Positions 41,031 to 52,763 of a DNA stretch of 64,000 nt are shown here, piece after piece (within the stretch, counting starts at the first letter, position 1; each line of letters opens with the position of its first letter). The notes below the pieces were generated by a model. The model had not been told where the DNA came from, made no database searches, and saw only the letters and a list, made by a program, of their open reading frames with translations. The DNA is taken from contig NC_092672.1 of the NCBI RefSeq assembly GCF_964355755.1, positions 24,300,501 to 24,364,500 of the forward strand, written 5' to 3'. The DNA is from Antedon mediterranea (taxonomy: Eukaryota > Echinodermata > Crinoidea > Comatulida > Antedonidae). A program made the position numbers and the translations under genes.

Positions 41031-42753
41031 TGTGATGAATTGAGTATTGAGGGCGCTGCGTAGTCATTCTGTAATTGGAATACAGGTGACACTGTGTGAT
41101 AAAAGACCGTGCGTAAGCAGAGCGGGTCTTTTGTTCGTTTTGTTGGCTCTCGCTATGTTACTACAGTTTTGGTTGAGAGTTTGTTTAAGCTATTGATATG
41201 TTCTTATTTTGTAAGTACTAAGCTTGTATATGTATAAGCAACTGATTTACCATATGTTAACTATAATCATGCTTACAATTACAGTGGCGGATCTAGGGGG
41301 GTGAATAGGGTGGCTAGCCACCCCCCTTAATTCTCAAAAAAAAAAAAAAAAAAGATGCAACCTAATCGCGATTGACCGTCACTAGACGTGGATTAATCTT
41401 TTAATTAAGAAGAGTAGGCCTAACTAGCTATAGGCCCTACTAGAGCTAGGGTTAGCATTAATAGTTCTGTGTAAATAGGCCTACACAGTGAAAGAGCTAA
41501 AAGCTCAATTACTATTATGAATTCAAGAGTTTAAAGAGAAAACACGATTTACAATCTTCGGAAAATACCCATTTTCAAAACACACGCACTCCTAAAACTA
41601 CCAGCGTCACGTTGTCAAGCTCGCTCCTCGTGTGAATGCTGACGTCATCACTCTCCAAAATACACCATTTTCCATTGCCTGGTCCGTGTGTGCACAAGCG
41701 TTAGCGTGGTATATTTACACCCCTGAGTGGAGTGTAATATCGGGAACTTTTTTCTCGCGCATGAAAGTTTTTTGTATAATATTATGGTATGCAGTATAAA
41801 CGATAAAAATAAACGAGAAACATGGTGTTCTTTTATTATTTTATAGGCATAAAATAAACATGAAATGTCTTGTATGTACACGGGACGGCCGAAAAAAGTA
41901 TGTGGCGTATTTGGCGTTTTTTGATTTGTGTTAAAGACACGGCGATTACTGCGATCATTGTATACCAAATTACATTGAGTTATTCACCCGGCTGTAGGGT
42001 ATATATCTCTGAGGTTAACAGACCACCAAAACACGGTACACAACACATGCACTCTATCGAGTCATTTTCGGAGTACCGCAACCAAATGTTCATTTTGTTT
42101 GAAGGTTTTTCGATCAAAGTTTATTATTAGTTCGTCGAAAAAGATCCGTACAGTATTTAGGAAGGATGTATTTAAATTTACATTATGTAATATTTGTTAT
42201 TAAGTGTGATGGAAACAGTTTCTCTAGCCTATTAAACAGTGTGTAAGCATCTATTTTTTCAAAAATTTTCGGAAACTCGGGAGGGGGACACCCCCTCCCA
42301 AACCCTCCCCCGCTCGGTGCTACGCACCTCGTTTGCCACTTTCGTGGCCACCCCCCTCGTCAGATCCTAGATCCGCCACTGAATTAATGAAACTTGCATT
42401 TACAATATTTATCTTAGTTTTGCTCAGTCGGAAGTATAATAATCAGGAGTTGTTATCTTGTTATCACGAGTTGATGCTGTGTCATACATACGTTGGTGTT
42501 GATAACTTGAGGTACTATTATATCGTGATTGTTCGTTGTTGTATTAGTGTTGTGAATTATTATATTATTACTTATTGTTATAACTGACTGTTAGATACAG
42601 TGGCAATTGTTATTTGTTATTCGTATTTTGCAGGGCTTAAATCTTATATCTTGAATCTCGAATGTTGAAGTACAATATATACGAAACTAATAAAATCGCA
42701 CTGAAGGAAAGAAATCAAGTGTTTTCTCCTCTTTATTTGTTCGGACCACGACA
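41031..42753 (+). repeat. 5' LTR of the gypsy element (interrupted)
   Basis: It matches 48095-48712 base for base apart from about two substitutions and the insert at 41282-42381. The LTR contains AGACCGTGCGTAAGCAGAGC and GGGTCTTTTGTTCG, and AATAAAATCGCACTG toward its end, a likely polyadenylation signal. The insert separates the LTR's left part from its right part, so transcription from this LTR is probably impaired. Confidence 0.93.
41282..42381. mobile_element. 1100-bp hAT-like non-autonomous transposon inside the 5' LTR
   Basis: The ends are CAGTGGCGGATCTAGG and CCTAGATCCGCCACTG, perfect 16-bp inverted repeats. AATTA is duplicated at both sides (41277-41281 and 42382-42386) and is present once at the matching point of the 3' LTR. 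CAGTGGCG-type ends are usual for hAT elements; a 5-bp duplication fits the hAT5 group better than the classical 8 bp (from memory). No transposase frame. The interior has A-rich and GGGGG/CCCCC-rich flanks. Confidence 0.88.
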
Positions 42754-42757
42754 AACT

Positions 42758-42775
42758 TGGCGCTGCGAGCAGGGT
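42758..42775 (+). promoter_or_regulatory. Primer-binding site, probably for a tRNA-Ser
   Basis: TGGCGCTGCGAGCAGGGT begins four bases after the 5' LTR. Its reverse complement ends in CGCCA, so it pairs with a tRNA 3' end plus CCA. It resembles serine tRNAs ending CCCTGCTCGC(T/A)GCG. The tRNA identity is inferred. Confidence 0.6.
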
Positions 42776-43168
42776 ACCAAGCATCAAGCATCAAGATTGA
42801 AGAGGACCAGTTACCGGAATCTAGGCTCTCAAGTTATGAATGGAGATAAGAAGATAAGAACATTGATATTTATATATGAATGTGTTGATTATAATTTTGA
42901 TACTTATGAATGTGTTGATTATAATTTAACATTTGGGAAGTTGACCATATAATTTAAATTGATAATTCTAATAATTGGTGTGACATGTGTGACATATAAT
43001 ACTCTTGCTTGGAATTATAATCATTGAAAAGTGTGGATCTGTTAAAATATATTGTTGATATGTTATCTGCGATCAATTGTTTATATAGTACCTTATAGAT
43101 TGGTTTATGAATGATCGTTGTTCGTATATTCTTGATTTAAACTCGTTATATCATCTGTGTATATTAAT

Positions 43169-46100
43169 ATGGCGAAAGCCGAGAAACCCGATACTGAGAC
43201 CACAGGAATTAATAGTATGATTGCTGCGCTTACTGATGTGTTGAAAGGTGTGGGTGTTCAAAAAGTTCCTCCTCCTATTAAGTTGGCTAAATTTAGGGGT
43301 CGTCCAAAATCCCCTGGGGATGTCACGTTGCGGGAATGGCTCGAAGATTTTGAGACATATTGTACACATTATAATCTAGGTGGGGACGTAAAATATGATG
43401 CCCTAGTAAGTCACTTAAGGGGATCGGCTAAAGACGAAGTACATTACCAAATGTCCATATTGGGTAAAGGCAAAAATGTTAAAAAGGCCATTCAAGTGTT
43501 ACAGACTACCTTTTCTCCAGATGAATCCGTATCGGTTTTAAATACTTTGTTTTATTCTCGTAATCAGTTGGATTATGAAAGTGTGGCCGAATATAGTTTA
43601 GAGTTAATGAAAATTTATTCGCGATTATTGGAAGCTTCTTTCCCCAATGAACAGAATGCTCTCAAACATTTACAGGACTCCACACTCAAACAGAGATTGG
43701 TAGAAGGGGTACGGGATCCACTCGTTAGGCGTGAAATGCGCAGAATTGAATTGGCGTCTAGGGGTAAATCCTTTATGGAAATGAGGGAGGAAGTTCTTGA
43801 ATTGTTTAAAGGCGAGACATCACGGGGTTATAGACCGAAAGTCCAGGGTGTAGATTTTCCAACAAATTCTTATTCAAACCAATCTGAAAATTGTGAAATT
43901 AAAAAGGAGTTAAAGGTTCTTAAACAACAGCTAGATCAACTTCAACATAGTTTATGTAAGTTTTCCCAAAATACTACTAATAATTCTTTTAATAGAAGTG
44001 GGCCCCGTCGTTGTTTTAATTGTGGACAATTTGGTCATAATAGAGATAATTGTGAAATGCCTCCAGGTCTCTGCTGGGAATGTAAAAAGGTCGGCCACTT
44101 TGCTGCAAAATGTCCAAGTAGAGTTAGGAAGTCAAAGCCCGAACCATCTACAGATAATCATAATCTAGGTTCTGTTCAAATCCCGGTTGTTTCTGTGGAA
44201 GACAAAATTATTCCCCCTAATGATTTACGAGAGCCCTCGGAATCCTCTTTGCTTAGCCGTTTAGTTGCCCGAAGCCCTTGTGCTGTTATAAAGTTTGGTT
44301 CAGTTGAATTGGGTTCAGTTCTTGACACAGGAGCGGAAGCATCTATCATTCCTTCTTCAATTTATCACAGAATTCTAAAATCTGAGCTGGGTGGTTTACA
44401 CAGTGCAGACAAGTTATTTACCAATGTGATTGGCGTCTGTGGTGTTGAAGTTCCGATTGAGGGCTATGTTGAAGTTCCAATTGAAATATTAGGGCACAAT
44501 TTGTTGGGTAGTTTTCTCATTGTTTCTGATAGTGCATGTAATAACAATGTTTCTTATCCAATTTTGACAGGATGTAATATTTTACGTTATATTCAAGATG
44601 ATCCGAGAATTCTGGAAACCTTGGGTAAGGTAGTTGGTGCGAAAACAGCTTCGCCTTGTACTGGTAGGGCTGAGGTAGTCTTGAGAGTTAATGATGAGCA
44701 ATCCCAAATTTTTGTTTCTTTAAAGCACTTTAATACAGCTGTTCCAGTGGCTTGTGATAAGTTACATGAAGTCAATGTGTGTTCAAGTGTTTTGTCACCG
44801 GATAATGTGTGTTCCAACGGCTCTGAGCTGGTTGATGGTAATTATCCGTCTCATAAACGTAGCATTGTTGCAGAATCTGAGTTGATCTGTCCTCCGGGTT
44901 TACTATTGAAAGGCTTACCTAGAGATAAGGAGCGCAAAGTTTTGTTGCTGTTAAATAATTACAAACATGTTTTCTCTACAGGTCCCTATGATGTTGGGAA
45001 GTGTGATGTGATACCTCACTCAATTTCATTAATTAGTAACAATGTACCTATTAGATTGCCATATCGTAGAGTCCATCCTAATAATATTAAAGAAGTTAAA
45101 GCAATGCTACAAGAAATGCTAAATCAGGGTATTATTAGGCCTTCAAAAAGTGATTACGCCAGTCCCATCGTTTTGGTTCAGAAAAAGGATAATTCTTTGC
45201 GTTTGTGCATAGATTATCGCAAATTGAATGGGCGTACTATGAAAGACTCATTTCCCTTACCTAGAATTGATGAGGTACTTGACGTTTTAACCGGTTCTCG
45301 TTGGTTTTCAACCTTTGATTTGGCACATGGGTTTTTTCAAATAATCATGGCTGATGATTCTATTGGTAAAACAGCGTTCCGGGTGCCGTAGGGATTGTAT
45401 GAGTTTTTGCGGATGCCACAGGGTCTTACGAACAGTCCAAGCACGTTCCAACGCGTAATGGAGTATGTACTGGGTGACTTGAATCTCTCTGAAGTTGTTT
45501 TATATCTTGATGATATTCTTATCTTTTCAGCTACGTTTGATGAACATTTGAATCGACTAGATAAGGTGTTTAGTAGGTTAGCGAGGTATGGGTTAAAGGT
45601 GAAAGGAAGAAAATGTGATTTGTTTAGGGAAGAAGTCGCTTATCTGGGTCATGTCATTTCGAGTAAAGGTGTTTCTGTTGATGTAGGTAAGACTGATAAA
45701 GTCGTTTCGTGGCCTGTTCCAAAAAATGTTACTGAGGTTAAGTCCTTCCTTGGACTTGCCTCGTATTATCGGAGGTTCGTCCCGAATTTCGCTAAGATTG
45801 CATCGCCGCTCCATAATATTACCCATATGGCAGCATCTCGGGCGGGGAATGGTCGTGCTGGAGTCGGTAAAGACAAAATAAGTACATTTCATTGGGGTTT
45901 ACCACAACAAATTGCATTTGAAAGTCTTAAGAAAAGTTTAGTGACTCCACCTGTGTTAGCTTATCCTATTTTTGATAGAGAGTTCATTATTGAGGTGGAT
46001 TCTAGTGGTAATGGGATAGGGGCATGTTTGTCTCAGCGGGACGATAACCAGATTCTTCATCCTATTGCGTACGCAAGTCGTGGGTTACGTGGATCAGAGA

Positions 46101-48023
46101 AAAGCTATGCTGGGCTATCTAGTTTCAAATTGGAATTATTGGGTTTAAAATGGGCCGTTGTTGATAAATTTGGTTCTTACATTCAGAGTACTAAAGCTAT
46201 AGTTTACACGGATAACAATCCTTTAGCATATTTGCAAACTGCTAAGTTAGGAGCGACTGAGTTAAGGTGGGTTGCTCAGCTTGCAATGTTTAACATAGAA
46301 ATAAAGTATAAACCGGGTTCAAACAATAAGTGTGCGGATGCTTTAAGCAGATATCCGTTCGAAGAAGAGAGTGTAAATAAAGAAGCATTGGCGGCTGTTG
46401 CTTGTTGCTTGTTGGTACATGTTCGTACTGCTATTATTGATATCCAAAATTCAGATAATTCAGTTTCTATGGCAAAGTCCCTTCTGGAAACTAAGTCTAT
46501 TTCTTCTGTTTTACCAAGTTATACATTTCAGCAACTTACAGATATGCAGCAGAAAGATGATGAGCTAGGTCAAGTTTGGAAACTATGGAAGGCTGGATGG
46601 TGTAGGGAAAAGGATGGGCGTCCAGAAGCGGAGTGTGTATCTGGTTGGTTGCGTGAATGGTCCAATTATGTTGAATTTAATGGTGTTTTGTATCGGCAAG
46701 TAAAAGATCCTATTGTTATTTCATTCAGACAATTACTAGTTCCACGTAATTTGCGTTCAACTTTAATTGAGCTTTGTCATGATAAGTGGGCACATCAGGG
46801 GGTTTATCGAACTTTGTCCTTGTTAAGACGGCGTTGTTATTGGCCGGGGATGAATAATGAAGTAAGACTTTACATTTCTCGCTGTGGTCGTTGTGTGCGT
46901 AGCAAATTACCCTCTCCTACTGTTAAACCACCACTTCGACACTTACTGGCTTTCCGTCCTCAGGAGATTTTGGCTTTGGATTTCTTAAAATTAGATCGGG
47001 GTAAGGGGGGTTACGAAGATGTTCTGGTTATGACCGATGTTTTTTGTAAATTTTCTTTGGCTGTTCCATGTAAAAATCAAACAGCAATCACTGTTGCTAA
47101 TGTGTTAAGGGATTCGTGGTTTGTACATTATGGTGTTCCTGATCGGTTACATTCTGATCAGGGTAAATCATTTGAGAACAACGTAATTCGCGAGATATGT
47201 AAGTTATATGGTATTAGCAAATCTCGTACTACTAGTTATTACCCTTCTGGAAACGGACAATGTGAACGATTTAATAAGTCTTTATGTGGATTGTTACGAT
47301 CTCTGGATCCTAAAGAACGTAGAAGATGGCCTGAGTTAATTAATCACATTGTTTATAATCTATAATTCTACACCACATTGTGTTACAGGTGTCGCTCCGT
47401 ATCTATTGATGTTTTGTCGAGAGCCATCTATTCCTATTGATAGTCTGATTGGAAATTTGGATAATGATTGGTCGGAGGAATATTTGCAAAAAGAAACAAA
47501 ATTGATGAAAAGAGCTTATGAGATAACATTGTCCAGATTGAAGGCTGCAGCAATTCGTGAAGAAAAGAGGCATGTTGTTAAGATGCCTGTTGAGTGTCTT
47601 AAAATCGGTGATTGTGTATTGCTTAGGAGGGAATCCTTTAATTCACGTCATAAACTTGTTGATAAGTTTCATGATTCTTTTTATATAATTGAGTCGATTA
47701 ATTCTACAGATGATGTGTTTGGTATTCGGCCAGTAAGGGGTGGTGAACTTAAGTATGTGAATAGACGGAAACTTGTTCTAGACCCATCCAATGGAGAAGA
47801 TACATTGTATCCAGTTGGTCATTCGTTAGTAGATGATTCCTTGGGTCTACCATTTCAATCCGAAGTATTAAGTGACTCTGATGATTCGGATGATTTAGAG
47901 GACATTAGATTCCATTGTGGGAATACACAAAGTGTCCGTTCTCCTCTGAGAAGGTCAACCCGTTCCACTAAGGGTATTAATAGTAATCCTCATAGACTTC
48001 CAATTTCTGTTCTAAACAAATAA
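43169..48023 (+). pseudogene. gag-pol polyprotein of the gypsy element, one stop and one frameshift
   Basis: The frame opens at ATG 43169 (MAKAEKPDTETTG). Order: capsid-like gag; two CCHC knuckles, CFNCGQFGHNRDNC and CWECKKVGHFAAKC (about 44012-44115); protease VLDTGAEASIIP (D at 44324); RT with LRLCIDYRKLN, FDLAHGFFQI and YLDD (45503-45514); RNase H with DSSGNGIGACLSQ and TDNNPLAYL; integrase HHCC (HDKWAHQGVYRT to CGRC) and the D,D-x-E core (LALDFLKLD, LHSDQGKSFENN, GQCERFN); and a C-terminal module. A TAG at 45389-45391 splits the RT after FRVP, with the same frame resuming at once. Near 47355-47365 a one-base insertion shifts the frame just after the integrase core, and the rest runs to 48023. 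It would otherwise make particles, reverse transcriptase and integrase. Confidence 0.93.
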
Positions 48024-48083
48024 ATATGGCTATTGCATTTTTTTTTTATTGGAACTTTACTTTTGGGGGCAAAAGTACTTCCG

Positions 48084-48094
48084 GGCGGGGAAGA
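48084..48094 (+). promoter_or_regulatory. Polypurine tract
   Basis: GGGCGGGGAAGA lies immediately before the 3' LTR at 48095. It is the expected primer site for plus-strand DNA synthesis and has one C within the purine run. Confidence 0.7.
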
Positions 48095-48712
48095 TGTGAT
48101 GAATTGAGTATTGAGGGCGCTGCGTAGTCATTCTGTAATTGGAATACAGGTGACACTGTGTGATAAAAGACCGTGCGTAAGCAGAGCGGGTCTTTTGTTC
48201 GTTTTGTTGGCTCTCGCTATGTTACTACAGTTTTGGTTGAGAGTTTGTTTAAGCTATTGATATGTTCTTATTTTGCAAGTACTAAGCTTGTATATGTATA
48301 AGCAACTGATTTACCATATGTTAACTATAATCATGCTTACAATTAATGAAACTTGCATTTACAATATTTATCTTAGTTTTGCTCAGTCGGAAGTATAATA
48401 ATCAGGAGTTGTTATCTTGTTATCACGAGTTGATGCTGTGTCATACATACGTTGGTGTTGATAACTTGAGGTACTATTATATCGTGATTGTTCGTTGTTG
48501 TATTAGTGTTGTGAATTATTATATTATTACTTATTGTTATAATTGACTGTTAGATACAGTGGCAATTGTTATTTGTTATTCGTATTTTGCAGGGCTTAAA
48601 TCTTATATCTTGAATCTCGAATGTTGAAGTACAATATATACGAAACTAATAAAATCGCACTGAAGGAAAGAAATCAAGTGTTTTCTCCTCTTTATTTGTT
48701 CGGACCACGACA
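48095..48712 (+). repeat. 3' LTR of the gypsy element
   Basis: 618 bp, TGT...ACA, uninterrupted. It provides the empty site that proves the 1100-bp insertion in the 5' LTR. Confidence 0.95.
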
Positions 48713-49387
48713 TTATTTATATTCATTTATAATTTGAGACTTTATATAGTGATTGTGACGATTGTGTATAAATTATTTATGTATGTACAGTACTACATAT
48801 TGAACTATTTATAGGCCATATATAACCGTTAAAATAAAAGTACTGTAGCCCAATGCTTATTTTAAACGCCCTCTATAATTACCGTACCTTTAGTTTTTAA
48901 AAGTATGGATACGGTACCGTATCTTTAGCCATAACGTATTATAAATACGAGATTAAATTATCTATTTTCAACGTATAATGTGGTTGGAATCTATAACTAT
49001 TAACTTTAAATCTGTTAAAAAAATGTTTAAATTTTAAAAATATTACTGACCAAACTCTGTAGTTTTTCATAAAATAATTTTAAAATAGTTTTAAGTCCTT
49101 TTTCTAGGTACTACATATTGAACTATGTATAGGCCTATGTAGATGTTTAGTAAAATCTGTAGCCCAATTCTTATGATGCTGTGCAGCTGCTGCACCCAGA
49201 TCTCACTCAAGATATAAGTGTACAGTACTGTACACAATTAAAGCTAGAAATGCTTTAGTCCTGTGAGTGGCCCGGATCTCGGCGAATTAGATTTGCTTTT
49301 GAAAGGGGGTGGCACATATTTCTCAAATTGGGTAGTGCAATAACTGATTTTTGAATAAAATGAAATATAATATATTATTTATTTTGC
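48713..49387. other. Non-coding stretch, nothing recognised
   Basis: AT-rich flank of the retrotransposon; no gene or repeat identified. Confidence 0.4.
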
Positions 49388-49396
49388 TGTTGCAGG

Positions 49397-49598
49397 TACA
49401 GTGAAACACTTCCACAAGGATGACAACATAAAAGTGAAGAGGGGAAAGGATTACATCAATACAACAGTAAAAATGGAAGCCGGAAAACAGATGGAGGTTT
49501 TTCTTTCAAATGCTGCGAGCAGAATTAAAAGAAAAGCAGCCCCACCAACTCCAAGACACACATGGAACTACTATTTTTTTTTAATAAAATCATTATAA
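49397..49598 (+). CDS. Candidate exon of unknown gene
   Basis: An acceptor-like TTTATTTTGCTGTTGCAG is followed by an open frame of about 66 codons: VKHFHKDDNIKVKRGKDYIN, then TTVKMEAGKQMEVFLSNAAS and a basic RIKRKAAPPTPRHTW end. AATAAA overlaps its last codons (about 49581). Composition is more protein-like than the surrounding AT-driven frames. No domain recognised and no partner exon found. Confidence 0.3.
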
Positions 49599-49904
49599 CT
49601 CCGCTTTAACCACGTGCCGTAGATCCGATAAAATATACCAAAAAACCAACATAGAATAAAAACTTTTTTCAGCTTCCTTTTTAATTTTAATAGCCACTTT
49701 GATTACTATTTTTTGTTTAATCAAGATTTTAAAATAGCTTGTAATAATAAAATGTTACTTGCCTATTATTGCATTACTTGTACAGTATTTGGTTTATTTA
49801 TGACTCTCGCGGTATGGGGAGGATGTTATTGAGAGTGTAACATCTAGTCCGCAAGAATAGGCACTAAATCAAGGATATTTCTATGGTATATTTATTATTG
49901 TTAA

Positions 49905-50480
49905 GCTCACAGTGATCTCACCATGATCTCCTATGATTATTTATTATAATTATCTCATGGCGACCTCATCAGGATCTCATTGTGATCTTACCATGATCTC
50001 ATTAGTATCTCATGGCGATCTCACTATGATCTCATTATTATCTCATGGCGATCTCACCATGATCTCCTTATTATCTTCATGGCAATCTCACCATGATCTC
50101 ATTTTATGATATCAATTGCTGATATCACTTTGGTATCTATTTGTGATTTCAAAATGATATCATAATTGATCTCTTGAATATCTCAGAGGCCGACATCAAT
50201 GTTGAGATCGCCATGAGATCATTCTATGATAACAATTGCTGATATCACTCTGGTATCTATTTGTGATTTCAATATGATATCATAAGTGATCTCTCAAATA
50301 TCTCAGAGGCTGACATCAATGTTGAGATCAACATGAGATCATTCTATGATATCAATTGCTGATATCACTCTGGTATCTATTTTTGACTTCAATATGATAT
50401 CATAAGTGATCTCTCAAATATCTCAGAGGCTGACATCAATGTTGAGATCAACATGAGATCACTATGAGATCAAATTCTTA
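49905..50480. repeat. GATCTC-rich short repeats followed by three ~120-bp units
   Basis: From 49905 to 50100 the word CTCACCATGATCTCATT recurs with irregular spacing. From about 50105 a ~120-bp unit (ATGATATCAATTGCTGATATCAC ... ATCAATGTTGAGATC) is repeated three times. Both parts are dense in GATC and GATATC. Confidence 0.8.
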
Positions 50481-50488
50481 CCTGGGAA

Positions 50489-51625
50489 GGCTGTCCGTTG
50501 ATGGTTAATGAATAAAGAGCGATAGGATGATTTGGAAAATGGGAATGTCTCGTATGAAATCAACTAGCTCCTTCACAAGGTTGTCCGTTGATGGTTAATG
50601 AATAAAGAGCGATAGGATGATTTGGACAATGGGAATGTATCGTATAAAATCAACCATAGCTCCGTCGGAAGGTTGTCCGTTGATGGTTAATGAATAAAGA
50701 GCGATAGGATGATTTGGAAAATGGGAATGTATCGTATAAAATCAACTATAGCTCCTTCACAAGGTTGTCCGTTGATGGTTAATGAACAAAGAGCGATAGA
50801 AAGATTTGGAAAATGGGAATGTATCGTATGAAATCAAGCTCCGTCGGAAGGTTGTCCATTGATGGTTAATGAATAAAGAGCGATAGAAAGATTTGGAAAA
50901 TGGGAATGTATTGTATGAAATCAAGCTCCGTCGGAAGGTTGTCCATTGATGGTTAATGAATAAAGAGCGATAGGATGATTTGGACAATGGGAATGTATCG
51001 TATGAAATCAACTATAGCCCCCTCAGAAGGTTATCCGTTGATGGTTAATGCATAAAGAGCGATAGGATGATTTGGACAATGGGAATGTATCGTATAAAAT
51101 GAACTATAGCCCTCTCAGAAGGTTATCCGTTGATGATTAATGAATAAAGAGCGATAGGATGATTTTGACAATGGGAATGTCTCGTATAAAATCAACTATA
51201 GCTCCTTCACAAGGTTGTCCGTTGATGGTTAATGAATAAAGAGCGATAGGATGATTTGGACAATTGGAATGTATCGTATAAAATGAACTATAGCTCTGTC
51301 TGAATGTTGTTCATTGATGGTTAATGAATAAAGAGCGATAGGATGATTTTGACAATTGGAATTTATCGTATAAAATCAACCATAGCTCCGTCGGAAGGTT
51401 GTCCGTTGATGGTTAATGAATAAAGAGCGATAGGAAGATTTTGACAATGGGAATGTATCGTATAAAATGGACTATAGCTCCTTCAGAAGGTTGTCCGTTG
51501 ATGGTTAATGAATAAAGAGCGATAGGATGATTTGGAAAATGGGAATGTATCGTATAAAATCAACTATAGCTCCTTCAGAAGCTTGTCCGTTGGTGGTTAA
51601 TGAATAAAAGAGCGAAAGGATAAAT
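50489..51625. repeat. 92-bp satellite, about 12-13 copies
   Basis: GGTTGTCCGTTGATGGTTAA followed by TGAATAAAGAGCGATAGGAT recurs at 50489, 50579, 50671, 50763, 50850, 50937, 51029, 51121, 51213, 51305, 51397, 51489 and 51581. The step is mostly 92 bp; two units of 87 bp lack a few bases before CTCCGTCGG. Confidence 0.92.
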
Positions 51626-52763
51626 TATTATTTGCAAATATTGTTATGTTGCTTTTGTTTTTCCTTTCATTATTTTGCTCAGTTGTTTTATTGTTTTATT
51701 TTGGTTGCACCACTAACGGCAGTGTGTGCCACTGATAAAAAAAGTGATGACCAGTAAATAAATATGTCTCGGATGTCAATATAAATTTGTATTGTATTTG
51801 AACTATAAGAAGGTATTATAAATGCATATTATCATTTATTTATAGGTCAGCTGATGCGTTTACAATCGTTAATCCCATCCATATCTAGGAAGATATATAC
51901 ACCAGGCCTAGAGAACCAATTACGGTTATTTAATAAACGCCAATTGAATAAGCAACCACCCCAACCCCGTCTCCCCATAAAACATCCCTTGTAATAAACG
52001 CCTCTTGACTCTTGAATGTAGTCTATTTCGAATATAGTGTATGGTTTAGGCTAATCGTAAGCTTGTTACGAACTAATCAAGTTCTACTACTCTAAATTGC
52101 ATATTTGTTTATGTAGGATGTACAAGGCAGGCAATGCAATTTATTTTAGAGTGATTTCATTTTGTATATGTTTTAAATTGTATCTTATTGTAATTGCTAT
52201 TATTCGCCAGTTTCATAATGTGTTTTGGTTTATGTTTTAATGTTTATCATATTATGGAAAAATAAATATTAGCAGTATCAGCACTTATTCTTTTTATTAA
52301 CTATACCTACAGAAAACGTCGTTTATAATGCTTTTGCTAAATAAGTAGAAAATACGAATTAGCAATTTACACCCCCGCTAAGGTAAATACAGACTGGCAC
52401 TTTAACAATGTGTGAAATATGGTGTTCAGTTAACTAGCTAGAAAAATAAATGGTAGGTCCAGTACTTACATCATTGTAAGATATCAACAAACTGCCCAGT
52501 TTTACCGTGACCATCTGCTGCCACCAAGCACTCGACATTCTACGCATACGATTACAGACTGTGCTTGTTGTTGGCAGAAGGGTCATCAGATCCCCTCCTG
52601 GAATTGACATTCGTTATAGTTTAGTTACCTAGGAGTAAGTTATGTTGTAATTAATGAATAAAAATAATTCCTCTCTTTAGTGCTATTTTAAAACGTTGGG
52701 AAGAATATTAATGATGCCTGTCTATTTAACTTAAAATCAAGAAATGTCATTGTGTCGCGACAG
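51626..52763. other. Non-coding stretch, nothing recognised
   Basis: AT-rich; no gene, RNA or repeat identified between the satellite and the TCGGTCTG repeat. Confidence 0.4.

Larger units (their letters stand above)
41031..48712 (+). mobile_element. Ty3/gypsy LTR retrotransposon, young, with an insertion in its 5' LTR
   Basis: The LTRs begin TGTGATGAATTGAG and end CCACGACA, giving TGT...ACA borders, and a 4-bp TTAT flanks both ends (41027-41030 and 48713-48716). The 3' LTR is 618 bp; the 5' LTR is also 618 bp once its 1100-bp insert and 5-bp duplication are removed. I see only about two differences between the LTRs (near 41217/48278 and 42585/48542), so integration was recent. The internal part holds a primer-binding site, gag with two zinc knuckles, protease, RT, RNase H, integrase and a polypurine tract. 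No env frame. One stop codon and one frameshift disable this copy. Confidence 0.95.

Noticed and set aside
42333-42587. ORF with MKLAFTIFILVLLSRKYNNQ, seen again at 48346-48546
   Set aside because: Both are the same stretch of the two LTRs. It is a chance frame in an LTR, not a signal-peptide gene.
50757-51011. Minus-strand ORF with repeated ISYDTFPFSKSFYRSLFINH
   Set aside because: It follows the 92-bp satellite only where units are 87 bp; it is a product of the DNA repeat with no flanking coding sequence.
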